From assembly GCF_000687875.1 (NCBI RefSeq), contig NZ_JHYG01000017.1, forward strand, positions 1 through 41,743: 41,743 nucleotides of DNA, read 5' to 3'. The notes beneath the pieces were generated by a model that searched no databases, was not told the origin of the DNA, and saw only the letters and a list, made by a program, of their open reading frames with translations. Of the stretch, positions 7,575-15,114 are shown piece by piece (positions within the stretch are counted from its first letter, which is position 1; every line of letters begins with the position of its first letter). Source of the DNA: Acidocella facilis ATCC 35904 (GTDB lineage: Bacteria > Pseudomonadota > Alphaproteobacteria > Acetobacterales > Acetobacteraceae). The translations under genes were made by a program, and so were the position numbers.

Positions 7575-8267
7575 ATGGGCGTGTATCTGATCAGTGGCGG
7601 GGCCAAGGGCATCGGGGCCGGCATCGCGACGAAATTGCTGGCGGACGGGCATCGTGTCGTCATCGCCGACAAGGCCAAGCCCGAGAGCAGCGCCGCCCGC
7701 GCGGTGATCTGCGATGTCTCGGACCCCGCGCAGGTCGCCAGCCTGTTCACCGGCATCGAGGCGGTGGAGGAGCGGCTGGACGGCATCATCTGCAATGCCG
7801 GCTTCATGATCCGCAAGCCACTGGAAGAGCTGACGCCGGAGGAATTCAACGCGGTGCTGGCCACCAACCTCACCAGCGCCTTTCTGCTGGTGCGCTGCGG
7901 CGCCAAGATGCTGCGCGCCAGCAAGGGCGCGGTGGTCACCATCGCCTCCACCCGCGCCCATATGTCCGAGCCGGATACGGAATCTTACGCCGCCTCCAAA
8001 GGCGGGCTGGTGGCACTCACCCATGCGCTGGCGGTCAGCCTGGGGCCGGATATTCGGGTCAACTGCATTTCGCCGGGCTGGATCGATACCGGCCATTACC
8101 CGATCCGCCCCGAGGACGACGCCCAGCACCCGGCCGGGCGCGTCGGCAAAGTGGAAGATATCGCCAATCTGGCGGCGTTTCTGCTGGGGCCGGATGCGGA
8201 ATTCATCACCGGGGCGGAGTTCACCGTCGATGGGGGGATGACCCGGAAGATGATTTATGCCGAATAG
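7575..8267 (+). CDS. Short-chain dehydrogenase/reductase (SDR) family oxidoreductase
   Basis: A 230-residue NAD(P)-dependent oxidoreductase of the classical SDR family. Start ATG 7575 is chosen because AGGAGA lies about 8 bases upstream and the Rossmann fold begins at once; upstream in-frame starts only add an unrelated leader. Motifs are GGAKGIGAG (cofactor loop, 8-16), CDVSD, NAG (74-76), Ser125, and the catalytic pair Tyr138-xxx-Lys142 (SYAASKGG), then NCISPGWIDT and TGAEFTVDGGM at the C-terminus. The substrate cannot be predicted. The PadR regulator gene follows 67 bases downstream but has its own promoter. Confidence 0.9.
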   Translation: MGVYLISGGAKGIGAGIATKLLADGHRVVIADKAKPESSAARAVICDVSDPAQVASLFTGIEAVEERLDGIICNAGFMIRKPLEELTPEEFNAVLATNLTSAFLLVRCGAKMLRASKGAVVTIASTRAHMSEPDTESYAASKGGLVALTHALAVSLGPDIRVNCISPGWIDTGHYPIRPEDDAQHPAGRVGKVEDIANLAAFLLGPDAEFITGAEFTVDGGMTRKMIYAE

Positions 8268-8269
8268 AT

Positions 8270-8311
8270 TTGACATTCGACTGTGTTTAGATATATCTAA
8301 AACTATCTAAA
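8270..8311 (+). promoter_or_regulatory. Promoter and palindromic operator of the padR gene
   Basis: A TTGACA -35 hexamer (8270-8275) and, 16 bases on, a TATATC -10-like element (8292-8297). The -10 lies inside a perfect 16-bp palindrome TTTAGATATATCTAAA (8286-8301), followed by another half site ACTATCTAAA (8302-8311). PadR proteins bind AT-rich palindromes of this kind and often repress their own gene. The position on the -10 element fits autorepression. Confidence 0.65.
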
Positions 8312-8334
8312 CCATCAGAAGGATGAATCCTCTT

Positions 8335-8901
8335 ATGAAACCCCATCATTTTTTCGGCTCTCGACACGAACATCCCGGCCGTCGCTTCATGCGCGACATG
8401 CGTGAGCGGCTGGAGGAGCGTGACACGCGGCACCATCGCGGCGGCCGGCTGAAGCGCCTGCTCGAACATGGTGATCTGCGGCTGCTGCTGCTGAACCTGA
8501 TCAATGAAAGCCCGCGTCATGGCTATGAGCTGATCAAGGCGATCGAGGAGCTGACCGGCGGCGCCTATGTGCCCAGCCCCGGCGTGATCTACCCGACCCT
8601 CACCATGCTCGAGGAGATGGGCCAGGTTGAGGCGACCACCGAAGGCGCGAAGAAGCTCTTCACCATCACCGAAGCCGGGCGCGAAATGCTCAACCGCTCG
8701 CGTCCGGTGCTGGATGCGATGCTGGAGCGGATCAGCCTCGCCAGCCCGTCCCATGCCTCGGTGCTGCCGGTGCGACGGGCGATGGAGAATCTGCGCACGG
8801 CGCTGCGGATGCGCTTTGGCGGCCGCGATGCCGATGCACAGACATTGGCCCAGGTGACCGAGATGATCGACGATCTGGTGCGCAAGATCGAGGCGCTCTG
8901 A
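8335..8901 (+). CDS. PadR-family transcriptional regulator
   Basis: A 188-residue regulator. The winged-helix domain spans roughly residues 45-115 (LKRLLEHGDLRLLLLNLINESPRHGYELIKAIEEL, then SPGVIYPTLTMLEEMG and KKLFTITEAGREML), and a helical C-terminal dimerisation region follows. The N-terminal 35 residues are Arg/His-rich and may bind metal or DNA. Start choice: ATG 8335 has AAGGA about 11 bases upstream, while ATG 8323 directly abuts that Shine-Dalgarno. A palindromic operator overlaps the promoter. The DUF2218 gene downstream is a common neighbour of such PadR genes and probably part of the same transcript. Confidence 0.9.
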   Translation: MKPHHFFGSRHEHPGRRFMRDMRERLEERDTRHHRGGRLKRLLEHGDLRLLLLNLINESPRHGYELIKAIEELTGGAYVPSPGVIYPTLTMLEEMGQVEATTEGAKKLFTITEAGREMLNRSRPVLDAMLERISLASPSHASVLPVRRAMENLRTALRMRFGGRDADAQTLAQVTEMIDDLVRKIEAL

Positions 8902-8914
8902 GCCGAGACGACCC

Positions 8915-8964
8915 GCGCGGGGGAAGCCCCGCGCCTGACGACCAAGGCGGGCGCGCTGCCCGCC
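8915..8964 (+). other. Tandem GC-rich hairpins between padR and the DUF2218 gene
   Basis: Two perfect hairpins in a row: GCGCGGGG-gaag-CCCCGCGC (8915-8934) and GGCGGGC-gcgct-GCCCGCC (8946-8964). Each is preceded by the same GACGACC. There is no T-run, so these are not classical terminators. They may stabilise or process the mRNA or tune expression of the downstream gene. Confidence 0.5.
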
Positions 8965-8990
8965 TCCAGGAGAGAAGGAGACCGCGACGC

Positions 8991-9293
8991 ATGAATGCCA
9001 CGGCCATCATCCCCACCGCGCAGGCGCGGGACTATCTTGGGCAATTTGTCAGCCATTTCGCACCCCGGCTGCCGGCGCTGCGCGAGGCGGACAATAGCGC
9101 CGGGGAAGTCAGTTTTTCCGCTGGCCTCTGCACGCTGGACGCGGATGCGCGCAAGCTCTCCATCATTGTCAATGCGGGTGACGCGCAGGCGCTGGAGGCG
9201 TTGAAGCGCACCATCGACCAGCATTTGCTGCTTCTGGCGGCGCAGGAGGAGCTATCCATCGAATGGAACGAGCACCCGGCGCCGGAGGGCTGA
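8991..9293 (+). CDS. DUF2218 domain-containing protein
   Basis: A 100-residue protein that is almost entirely one DUF2218 domain: an N-terminal helix ARDYLGQFVSHFAPRLP, then the strand pattern EVSFSAGLCTLDADARKLSIIV and the helix LEALKRTIDQHLLLLAA ending in a Trp-containing strand. The function of the family is unknown. The ATG has a strong Shine-Dalgarno (AGGAGAGAAGGAG). It lies 89 bases behind the PadR regulator, an arrangement often seen for this family, so it is probably PadR-controlled. Confidence 0.85.
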   Translation: MNATAIIPTAQARDYLGQFVSHFAPRLPALREADNSAGEVSFSAGLCTLDADARKLSIIVNAGDAQALEALKRTIDQHLLLLAAQEELSIEWNEHPAPEG

Positions 9294-9302
9294 TTGAATC
9301 AT

Positions 9303-9439
9303 TTGCAAAAGTTTTTGGGGGGCGGCCCTTTTTTCAAAAAGGGCCGCAAAACGTTCGGGGTTTTGGCAATGTCTGTGCCAACACCCCGAACGTTTTCGCC
9401 GCTTTTTTGTAAAAAAGCGGCACCAAAAAACTTTTGCAA
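9303..9439. repeat. Cloverleaf-type intergenic repeat, copy B (complete, 137 bp)
   Basis: The best-preserved copy. Outer arms TTGCAAAAGTTTTTGG (9303-9318) and CCAAAAAACTTTTGCAA (9423-9439) pair with one bulge. Inside are a left hairpin GCGGCCC/GGGCCGC with a TTTTTTCAAAAA tip (9322-9347), an apical stem AAAACGTTCGGGG.../...CCCCGAACGTTTT (9348-9396) and a right hairpin GCCGC/GCGGC with a TTTTTTGTAAAAAA tip (9398-9421). It lies between the convergent DUF2218 and lpxL-like genes, where it could end transcription from both sides. Confidence 0.85.
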
Positions 9440-9454
9440 TTTTACAGGCGGGGT

Positions 9455-10372
9455 TTAAACGCTGCCCTTCGGCCAACGCCGGTGCAGCCACAGCCAGTCC
9501 CCCGGGCGCGCCCTCACCCACCCCTCCACGATCCGGTTCATCGTCCCGGTCAGCGCCAGCAGATCCGCCTTGCGATCCCCACTCTCCGGCAGCGCCAAAG
9601 GCGGCTCGATCACCACATGCAGCCGCGCCGGGCCCTGCCGTTCGACATGGATCGGGATCACCGGGCACTGGAATTTCAGCGCGAAACTGGCCAGCGCGTC
9701 CATCGTCATCGCCGGTTTACCGAAGAACGGCACGCTGAGCCCGGTATCCAGCTTCTGGTCCACCAGCAGCCCCAGCGCCCCGCCCTGGCGCAGATGCGCC
9801 AGCGCCGCGCGCCCCCCAGCCGCCCCTTTGGCGAACATTTTGACCGCGCTGCGATAACCATCCCGGCGCAGGCCACGCAAAATCTCATCCACCGCCGCGT
9901 TCGAGGCGGCGCGGTACATGAAGCCGAATTCCACCCCGCTGCGCTCGGCGATCAGCGGCATGATCTCCCAATTGCCGATATGGGCGGTGAAGAACAGCAG
10001 CGGCTTGCCGGGGACGATGTGGGGGAGCACATGCTCCTCCCAGCCCGACAGCGTATAGCCCGGCGCGGTGCTGCCTTGGGGGTGGCGGGTCATCGCCCGC
10101 AACCGCACCAGCTCGGCGATGCTCTGGCCGAGATTGGTCCAGACATCGCGCAATATCGCCTGGCGCTGCGCCGCGTTCAGCTCCGGCATCGCCAGGCGCA
10201 GATTGGCGTCCCCCACCTTGCGCGTCACCGGCAGCAGCGGGCCGATGCTGCGCGTCACCGCCCCGCCCAGCCGGGACGCCGTGGTCACCGGCAGCGCCCG
10301 CAGCAGCCCGATCAGCCCGCGCACCAGCAGCGCCTCGGCCCGGGCGGTAAGAGACAATGGCGGGCGGCTCAT
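9455..10372 (-). CDS. lpxL: Lipid A biosynthesis acyltransferase (LpxL/HtrB family)
   Basis: A 305-residue late acyltransferase that adds a secondary acyl chain to Kdo-lipid A precursors at the inner membrane. The HxxxxE catalytic motif is present as HIGNWE (His131, Glu136). Further family blocks are LRLRAMTRHPQG, LGLLVDQKLDTGLSVPFFG and the C-terminal WVRARPGDWLWLHRRWPKG. One hydrophobic N-terminal segment anchors it. It is the last gene of a four-gene overlapping run (LPLAT-waaA-lpxK-lpxL) and overlaps lpxK by four bases. LpxL versus LpxM specificity cannot be decided from sequence alone. Confidence 0.9.
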   Translation of the reverse strand: MSRPPLSLTARAEALLVRGLIGLLRALPVTTASRLGGAVTRSIGPLLPVTRKVGDANLRLAMPELNAAQRQAILRDVWTNLGQSIAELVRLRAMTRHPQGSTAPGYTLSGWEEHVLPHIVPGKPLLFFTAHIGNWEIMPLIAERSGVEFGFMYRAASNAAVDEILRGLRRDGYRSAVKMFAKGAAGGRAALAHLRQGGALGLLVDQKLDTGLSVPFFGKPAMTMDALASFALKFQCPVIPIHVERQGPARLHVVIEPPLALPESGDRKADLLALTGTMNRIVEGWVRARPGDWLWLHRRWPKGSV

Positions 10373-11313
10373 GCGCTCAGCAACAGCTCCAGCGCCATCT
10401 CATCCTCCCAGGCCAGATGCGCCTGCACGACCAGGCAGGCGGCGCGCAAATTGGCCGGCAGCTTGACGAAATCCTTGGCCGTGGTGACCAGTTTGGCGCC
10501 CTTATAAGCGGCCTCGGCCAGCAGCGCCGAGGCATCGCGCGCCTCATAGACGTGATGGTCCGGATAGGCGTGCTGCGCCACCAGCTCCGCCCCCAGCGAG
10601 AGCACGGAGCGGAAGAATTTCTCTGGCCGGCCGATGCCGGCGAAGGCGATCACCGGGCGGCGGCCCAGCGGCTCGGCGCAGTCCGGCACCAGATGCGCGC
10701 GCAGCACCGGCATCGAGGCCGGCAGGCGCGCCAGCGCCCCGGTCTCGTCCTCACCGATCAGCACCGCGGCGTGGCAGCGCTGGGCGGCGACCTCCACCGG
10801 CTCGCGCAGCGGCCCGGCGGGCAGCAGCAGCCCGTTGCCAAAACCATAACCGCCATCGATCACCAACAGCGAGAGATCCTTCTGCACGGCCGGGTTCTGC
10901 AACCCGTCATCCATGACGATGGCGGTGGCGCCCTCGGCCAGAGCCAGCCGGGCACCGGCGGCGCGGTCGCGGGATTTCACCGTGGGGGCAACATCGGCCA
11001 GCAGCAGCGCCTCATCGCCGACCTCGGCCGGGCTGTGCAGGCCGCGCTCCACCAGCAACGGCCCGCTCAGGCTGCCGCCATAGCCACGGGTCAGCGCGAA
11101 GGGATGGCCGGTCAGGCGGGAGAGGATATCCAGCGCCACCACCGTCTTGCCCGCGCCGCCGACACCGGCATTGCCGACACAGATGGTCCGCACACCGATC
11201 TCCAGACCCGGCTTGCGCAGCCGCCGCGCCGTCGCGAGACGGGTGACCAGCCCAAAAGGGCGCAGCAATTGCGCGGTGGGGCCGCGCCTGGTCCAGAATG
11301 TCGGGGCTTTCAT
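10369..11313 (-). CDS. lpxK: Tetraacyldisaccharide 4'-kinase LpxK
   Basis: A 314-residue kinase that phosphorylates the 4' position of the lipid A disaccharide to form lipid IVA at the inner membrane. The N-terminus has the membrane-proximal segment, followed by the Walker A loop GNAGVGGAGKT (about 47-57), the ALTRGYGGSLSGP block, GDEALLLA, the acidic IVMDDGLQNP motif and FAGIGRPEKFF. Length is normal. It overlaps waaA upstream and lpxL downstream by four bases each, so the operon is translationally coupled. Confidence 0.95.
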   Translation of the reverse strand: MKAPTFWTRRGPTAQLLRPFGLVTRLATARRLRKPGLEIGVRTICVGNAGVGGAGKTVVALDILSRLTGHPFALTRGYGGSLSGPLLVERGLHSPAEVGDEALLLADVAPTVKSRDRAAGARLALAEGATAIVMDDGLQNPAVQKDLSLLVIDGGYGFGNGLLLPAGPLREPVEVAAQRCHAAVLIGEDETGALARLPASMPVLRAHLVPDCAEPLGRRPVIAFAGIGRPEKFFRSVLSLGAELVAQHAYPDHHVYEARDASALLAEAAYKGAKLVTTAKDFVKLPANLRAACLVVQAHLAWEDEMALELLLSA

Positions 11314-12542
11314 GGCTCGGCCCCCAAGATGAGGCCAACGAGCCGTTCAGGCAATCGCTCCGCGCCTGCAAAAACCGCCTGCCCGCGCGCGCCGGCCGCA
11401 TGCGCGGCCGCCGGGTCCGCCAGCCAGCCGCGCACGGCTTCGATAAGGCCTGGAACATCAAGCACATCCAACAGCGCCCCGGCGCCGCGCAGGCGCGCCG
11501 CCGCCTCAATGAAATTCTCAAGATGCGGCCCGCAGATCACCGGCCGGGCCAGCAAAGCCGGTTCGACGATGTTATGGCCGCCGAACCCCGTCAAGGAATT
11601 GCCGACGAAGGCGAAGGGGGCGGCTCGGAAGAACAAACCCAGCTCGCCCAGCGTGTCGGCGACATAGACCTGGCCCGCCAGCGGCATCTCGCCCAGGGAG
11701 CGGCGCGGGGCGCTGCCGCACAAGGTCGCCACCTCGCCGCCGCGCTCAGGGTGGCGAGGGACGAGCAGCGTGACCAGATCGGGATAATCGGAGAGCAGCG
11801 CCTGATGCGCCGCATAAATCTGCGCCTCCTCGCCCGCATGGGTGCTGGCGGCGAGCCAGACCGGGCCGGGAATCGCGGCTTGCAGCCGGGCCAGCGCCGC
11901 ATCCTCCACTGGCAAGGGGGCGGCGAAGAATTTCAGATTGCCCCATTCGCGCACATTGGCCGCCCCCAGCCCGCGAAACTGCGCGGCATCGCCGGCGGAT
12001 TGGGCGTGGATGGCGGCAAACCCACCGAGCAGCCGGCGCGCCGTTTTCGGCACGCGCGCCCAGTTGCGGGCCGAGCCGGGCGACATACGGCCATTGACCA
12101 GCACCCGCCTGATGCCCCGCGCATCGCAGCCGGTGAGCAGGTTGGGCCATATCTCGCTCTCCAGAAACACCGCCACATCCGGGCGCCAATGCTCCAGAAA
12201 CCGCGCCGCCCAGCCCGGCACATCCAGCGGCACGAATTGATGCACCACGCCGGGCGCCAGGCGCTCTTGCGCCAGCCTGGCCGAGGTGACGGTGCCGGTG
12301 GTCAGCAGCACCGGGCCGCGCGCCACCAGCAGCCGCAGCAACGGCAAGGCGGACATCGTCTCGCCGACACTCGCCGCATGCACCCAGACCAGCCGCCCCG
12401 CCGGACGCGCCAGGCTGGCGATGCCCTGGCGCTCGGCCAGACGGGCGGGGATTTCCTTGCCCCTGCCCGCGCGCCTGGCCAGCATGCGGGTGAGATAGGG
12501 TGCCGCCAGCGCAGTGGCGGCGGCGTAAAGGCGCAGGATCAC
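11310..12542 (-). CDS. waaA: 3-deoxy-D-manno-octulosonic acid (Kdo) transferase
   Basis: A 410-residue GT30 glycosyltransferase (WaaA/KdtA) that transfers Kdo to lipid IVA. The N-terminal membrane anchor is followed by the conserved WVHAASVGETMSALPLL with the catalytic Glu61, then LLTTGTVTSARLA, FLESEIWPNLL, VNGRMSPGSARNW, LVPRHPERG and the C-terminal GGHNIVEPALLARPVICGPHLENF nucleotide-binding block. Length is normal. It overlaps the upstream LPLAT gene and the downstream lpxK by four bases each. Confidence 0.95.
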   Translation of the reverse strand: MILRLYAAATALAAPYLTRMLARRAGRGKEIPARLAERQGIASLARPAGRLVWVHAASVGETMSALPLLRLLVARGPVLLTTGTVTSARLAQERLAPGVVHQFVPLDVPGWAARFLEHWRPDVAVFLESEIWPNLLTGCDARGIRRVLVNGRMSPGSARNWARVPKTARRLLGGFAAIHAQSAGDAAQFRGLGAANVREWGNLKFFAAPLPVEDAALARLQAAIPGPVWLAASTHAGEEAQIYAAHQALLSDYPDLVTLLVPRHPERGGEVATLCGSAPRRSLGEMPLAGQVYVADTLGELGLFFRAAPFAFVGNSLTGFGGHNIVEPALLARPVICGPHLENFIEAAARLRGAGALLDVLDVPGLIEAVRGWLADPAAAHAAGARGQAVFAGAERLPERLVGLILGAEP

Positions 12543-13201
12543 GGCTTTGCCCGCGCCTGGGCATCATCCAGCGCCGCGGCGATGGCGGGCAGCGCCTCCC
12601 GCCACGCGTCGCGTGGCACCGCCAGCGGCGCGCCGCAGACCAGCACCAGCCGGCCGAAGGGCAGCGGGATGCGCATCCCGTCCCAGCTCTTGCGCAGCGT
12701 GATGAAGCGGGTGGTGGCCGCGCCGCAGGGCAGGATCAGCGCGCCGGTCATCCCCGCCAGCGCCGCCACCCCGGGGGCCGGCACCCGGGCGGGGCCGCGC
12801 GGACCGTCCGGGGTGATGACGATATGGCTGCCGGACTGGATCAGCCGCACCAGCTGATGCAGGCTGGCCGCGCCGCCCTTGGAGCTGGAGCCGGAGACCA
12901 GCCCCAGCCCCAGAGCGCGCATGATATTGCCGATGAGCTGGCCATCGCGATGGCGGCTGGCGAGCACCGCGGCCGGGCGGGTCATGCCGGCACGCCGGAC
13001 CTCGCGCCAGAGGGCCGGCATGGTCGGCAGGGTTTCATGCCAGAAGGCGGCGATCATCGGCGCCGTGCCGGTCAAGGCGCGCATATGCACCTCGCCCTCG
13101 ATCCGGCAGCCAAACTGCAGGCGCAGCGCCGCTTGGATATACAGGGCCAGAAGCCGGGCCAGACAAGCCCGCACGGGCTCGGATTTCAGGAAGCCGCTCA
13201 C
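12539..13201 (-). CDS. Lysophospholipid acyltransferase-like protein (DUF374 family)
   Basis: A 220-residue protein of the DUF374 branch of the LPLAT acyltransferase superfamily. Recognisable blocks are IAAFWHETLPTMP (with the His-x3 region), LASRHRDGQLIGNIMRALGL, VSGSSSKGGAASL and ITPDGPRGPARV. It has one N-terminal hydrophobic segment. In many alphaproteobacteria a DUF374 gene sits beside waaA and lpxK, which suggests a role in lipid A or Kdo-lipid maturation, but its reaction is not established. It is the first gene of the operon. The promoter must lie in 13202-13266, shared with the divergent permease gene. Confidence 0.85.
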   Translation of the reverse strand: MSGFLKSEPVRACLARLLALYIQAALRLQFGCRIEGEVHMRALTGTAPMIAAFWHETLPTMPALWREVRRAGMTRPAAVLASRHRDGQLIGNIMRALGLGLVSGSSSKGGAASLHQLVRLIQSGSHIVITPDGPRGPARVPAPGVAALAGMTGALILPCGAATTRFITLRKSWDGMRIPLPFGRLVLVCGAPLAVPRDAWREALPAIAAALDDAQARAKP

Positions 13202-13266
13202 AGCCGCGCGGGTAGCATCAACCGGCCGGCATTGCCAACGTGGCGCGCCCGGGCTACCCGGCGGGG

Positions 13267-14076
13267 ATGCTGAATTTACACTTTGCTCTGGCCCATGGGC
13301 TGCTCTGGCCGACCCTCTCCGGGCTTTCCACCCGAGGCTGGCTGCTGGTGCTGGCGGCTTTGTTCGTCGGCGGGCTGGTGAAGGGGGTGGTGAGCATCGG
13401 CGTGCCGCTGGTCGCGATTCCGCTGCTCACCGGGCTGCTCAGCGTCAAGCAGGTGGTGCTGCTGCTCTCGCTGCCGATCATCCTCGGCAATATCCCGCAG
13501 GCGCTGGAGGGCGGCAAAACCGGGGCGGCGCTGAAATCGATCGCCCTGCTGGTCATCGGCGCGGTGCTCGGCATCGCGCTAGGGGTGAAAATCCTGTTCG
13601 CGATTCCGGCGCATTTCGCCGTCGGGCTGGCCGGGATCATCCTGATCATCGCGGCGCTGGCCTTGCTGTTCGCGCCGAAATTCAGCCTGCCGAAAAAATC
13701 CGCCGGGCTGACCGGGCTGCTGGCCGGGTTTGTCAGCGGGCTGATGGAGGGGGTTTCGGCGATTCCCGGGCCGCTGCTGGCGACCTATCTGATCGCCACC
13801 GGCGCCACCGGTAAACGCTTCACCAAGGAAATCGCCCTGGTGCTGGTGATTTCCATCGCGGTGCTGATCGCGGTGTTCGGCCAGTCCGGCCATGCCAGCC
13901 GGGGCGATCTGGTGATCTCTGCCCTTGCCGCGCTGCCGGTGATCGCCGGCATTCTCGCCGGGCGGCCGCTGCGCGATGCGCTGCCGCCGAAATTGTTCCG
14001 CGCCGTGGTGCTGCTGTTCATCATGGCGGCGGCGGTGCAGATGCTGGTGCGGGCCGGGTTCCTGCACGGGCCTTAG
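13267..14076 (+). CDS. Sulfite exporter TauE/SafE family membrane protein
   Basis: A 269-residue integral membrane protein with about eight hydrophobic segments. It carries the family repeat GGLVKGVVSIGVPLVAIPLL in the first half and the inverted counterpart GLLAGFVSGLMEGVSAIPGPLL in the second half. The family exports sulfite, sulfonates or other organic anions; the substrate here is unknown. ATG 13267 is preferred over GTG 13240, which adds only a short polar leader. The TAG stop is formed by the first bases of an intergenic repeat (14073-14178). Confidence 0.88.
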   Translation: MLNLHFALAHGLLWPTLSGLSTRGWLLVLAALFVGGLVKGVVSIGVPLVAIPLLTGLLSVKQVVLLLSLPIILGNIPQALEGGKTGAALKSIALLVIGAVLGIALGVKILFAIPAHFAVGLAGIILIIAALALLFAPKFSLPKKSAGLTGLLAGFVSGLMEGVSAIPGPLLATYLIATGATGKRFTKEIALVLVISIAVLIAVFGQSGHASRGDLVISALAALPVIAGILAGRPLRDALPPKLFRAVVLLFIMAAAVQMLVRAGFLHGP

Positions 14077-14178
14077 AGCAATATGTGTTTAGGTTGACGC
14101 GCCACCGTCAAGATAAACACATGAAATTGCTCGCTAAAACAAAACCTAGAGCATCAAGCTAAAAGCTTGATGCTCTAA
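14073..14178. repeat. Second intergenic repeat family, copy 1 (about 106 bp)
   Basis: Starts TTAGAGCAATATGTGTTTAG and forms an imperfect inverted repeat with CAAGATAAACACATGAAATTGCTC, followed by GCTAAAACAAAAC and a second hairpin GAGCATCAAGCT...AGCTTGATGCTC. A nearly identical copy is at 35701-35808. Its first TAG is the stop codon of the TauE-like gene, and its last CTA is, on the minus strand, the stop of the BrkB-like gene. The hairpins probably act as a two-way terminator. Confidence 0.85.
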
Positions 14179-15044
14179 CGCCCGCCACCCAGCCGGTGGC
14201 GCCAGGCCCGGTCCAGCGCCGCGTTGAACTCGGCGCCGAACAGAACGACATAGGCCGAGATGTAGAACCACATCATCAGGCCGATCATCGTCGCCAGCGG
14301 ACCGTAAGTGGCGCTGTAGGCGGCAAAATGCCCGACATAAAGCCCAAACCCCCAGCACACCGCCAGCCACGCCACTGTGGCGATGCCGGCCCCCGGCGCA
14401 TAGAAGGTCCGGCGGTTCCCCGCCGGGCCGAACCGGTAGAGCAGGCCGAGCGCGACCACGATGAAGGCGATCATCGCCGCGAAGCTGAGCAGCCCGACCA
14501 GGAATTTCAGGCTGGAAGGCAGGCCGAGAAACGCGATCGCCACCGGCAGCGCCACCAGGAAACCGATGGCAAACACCGTGCCCAGCACGGCGATGAAGGT
14601 CATCCCCAGCGCCACCAGCTGAAATTTGATCATCCCCCGGGTCTCGCGCTCATTATAGGCCAGGGTGAGCGCGTTGATCACGGATTTGGTGCCGGTGGAG
14701 GAGGACCAGAGCGACAGCAGCAGCGAGATGGCGAAGGACACCCCCAGCCCCTTGGCTGGCTCCGAAACCAGGCTCTGGATGCGCTGGGAAATCAGCGAAT
14801 ACACATCCGGCGGCATGAAGCTTTGCAGATAATGCAGCTGCGGCTGCACCGTCGCCGGGTTAAACACCAGCCCGTAGAGCGAAATCAGCATGGTGATGGT
14901 CGGGAACAGAGCCAATGTCGCGTAAAACGCGCAGCCCGCCGCGACCAGCGACACGCGCTGGGAGGCGGTGCTCTGCACGGCCAAAATCAAAGCTTTCTTG
15001 ACCAGCGGGACATGCGCGCGGTCGAAAATCCGGTCCACCATCAA
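14175..15044 (-). CDS. YihY/BrkB-family inner membrane protein
   Basis: A 289-residue protein with six or so hydrophobic segments, typical of YihY/virulence factor BrkB. The signature region AAGCAFYATLALFPTITMLISLYGLV is at the N-terminal third, then SLLLSLWSSSTGTKSVINALTLAYNERETRG, and the C-terminal segment ATYGPLATMIGLMMWFYISAYVVLFGAEFNAAL. The family's function is unresolved; an older assignment to ribonuclease BN was wrong. The stop codon lies in the second-family repeat. Upstream, 15065-15082 is a perfect small hairpin (GGCGCGAT-ca-ATCGCGCC) behind the alpha/beta hydrolase gene. Confidence 0.9.
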   Translation of the reverse strand: MMVDRIFDRAHVPLVKKALILAVQSTASQRVSLVAAGCAFYATLALFPTITMLISLYGLVFNPATVQPQLHYLQSFMPPDVYSLISQRIQSLVSEPAKGLGVSFAISLLLSLWSSSTGTKSVINALTLAYNERETRGMIKFQLVALGMTFIAVLGTVFAIGFLVALPVAIAFLGLPSSLKFLVGLLSFAAMIAFIVVALGLLYRFGPAGNRRTFYAPGAGIATVAWLAVCWGFGLYVGHFAAYSATYGPLATMIGLMMWFYISAYVVLFGAEFNAALDRAWRHRLGGGR

Positions 15045-15114
15045 CTTTATGTAAAGCCTGCGGCGGCGCGATCAATCGCGCCACAAAACCGTAACCCGCG
15101 GGTAAGGCGAAGCC

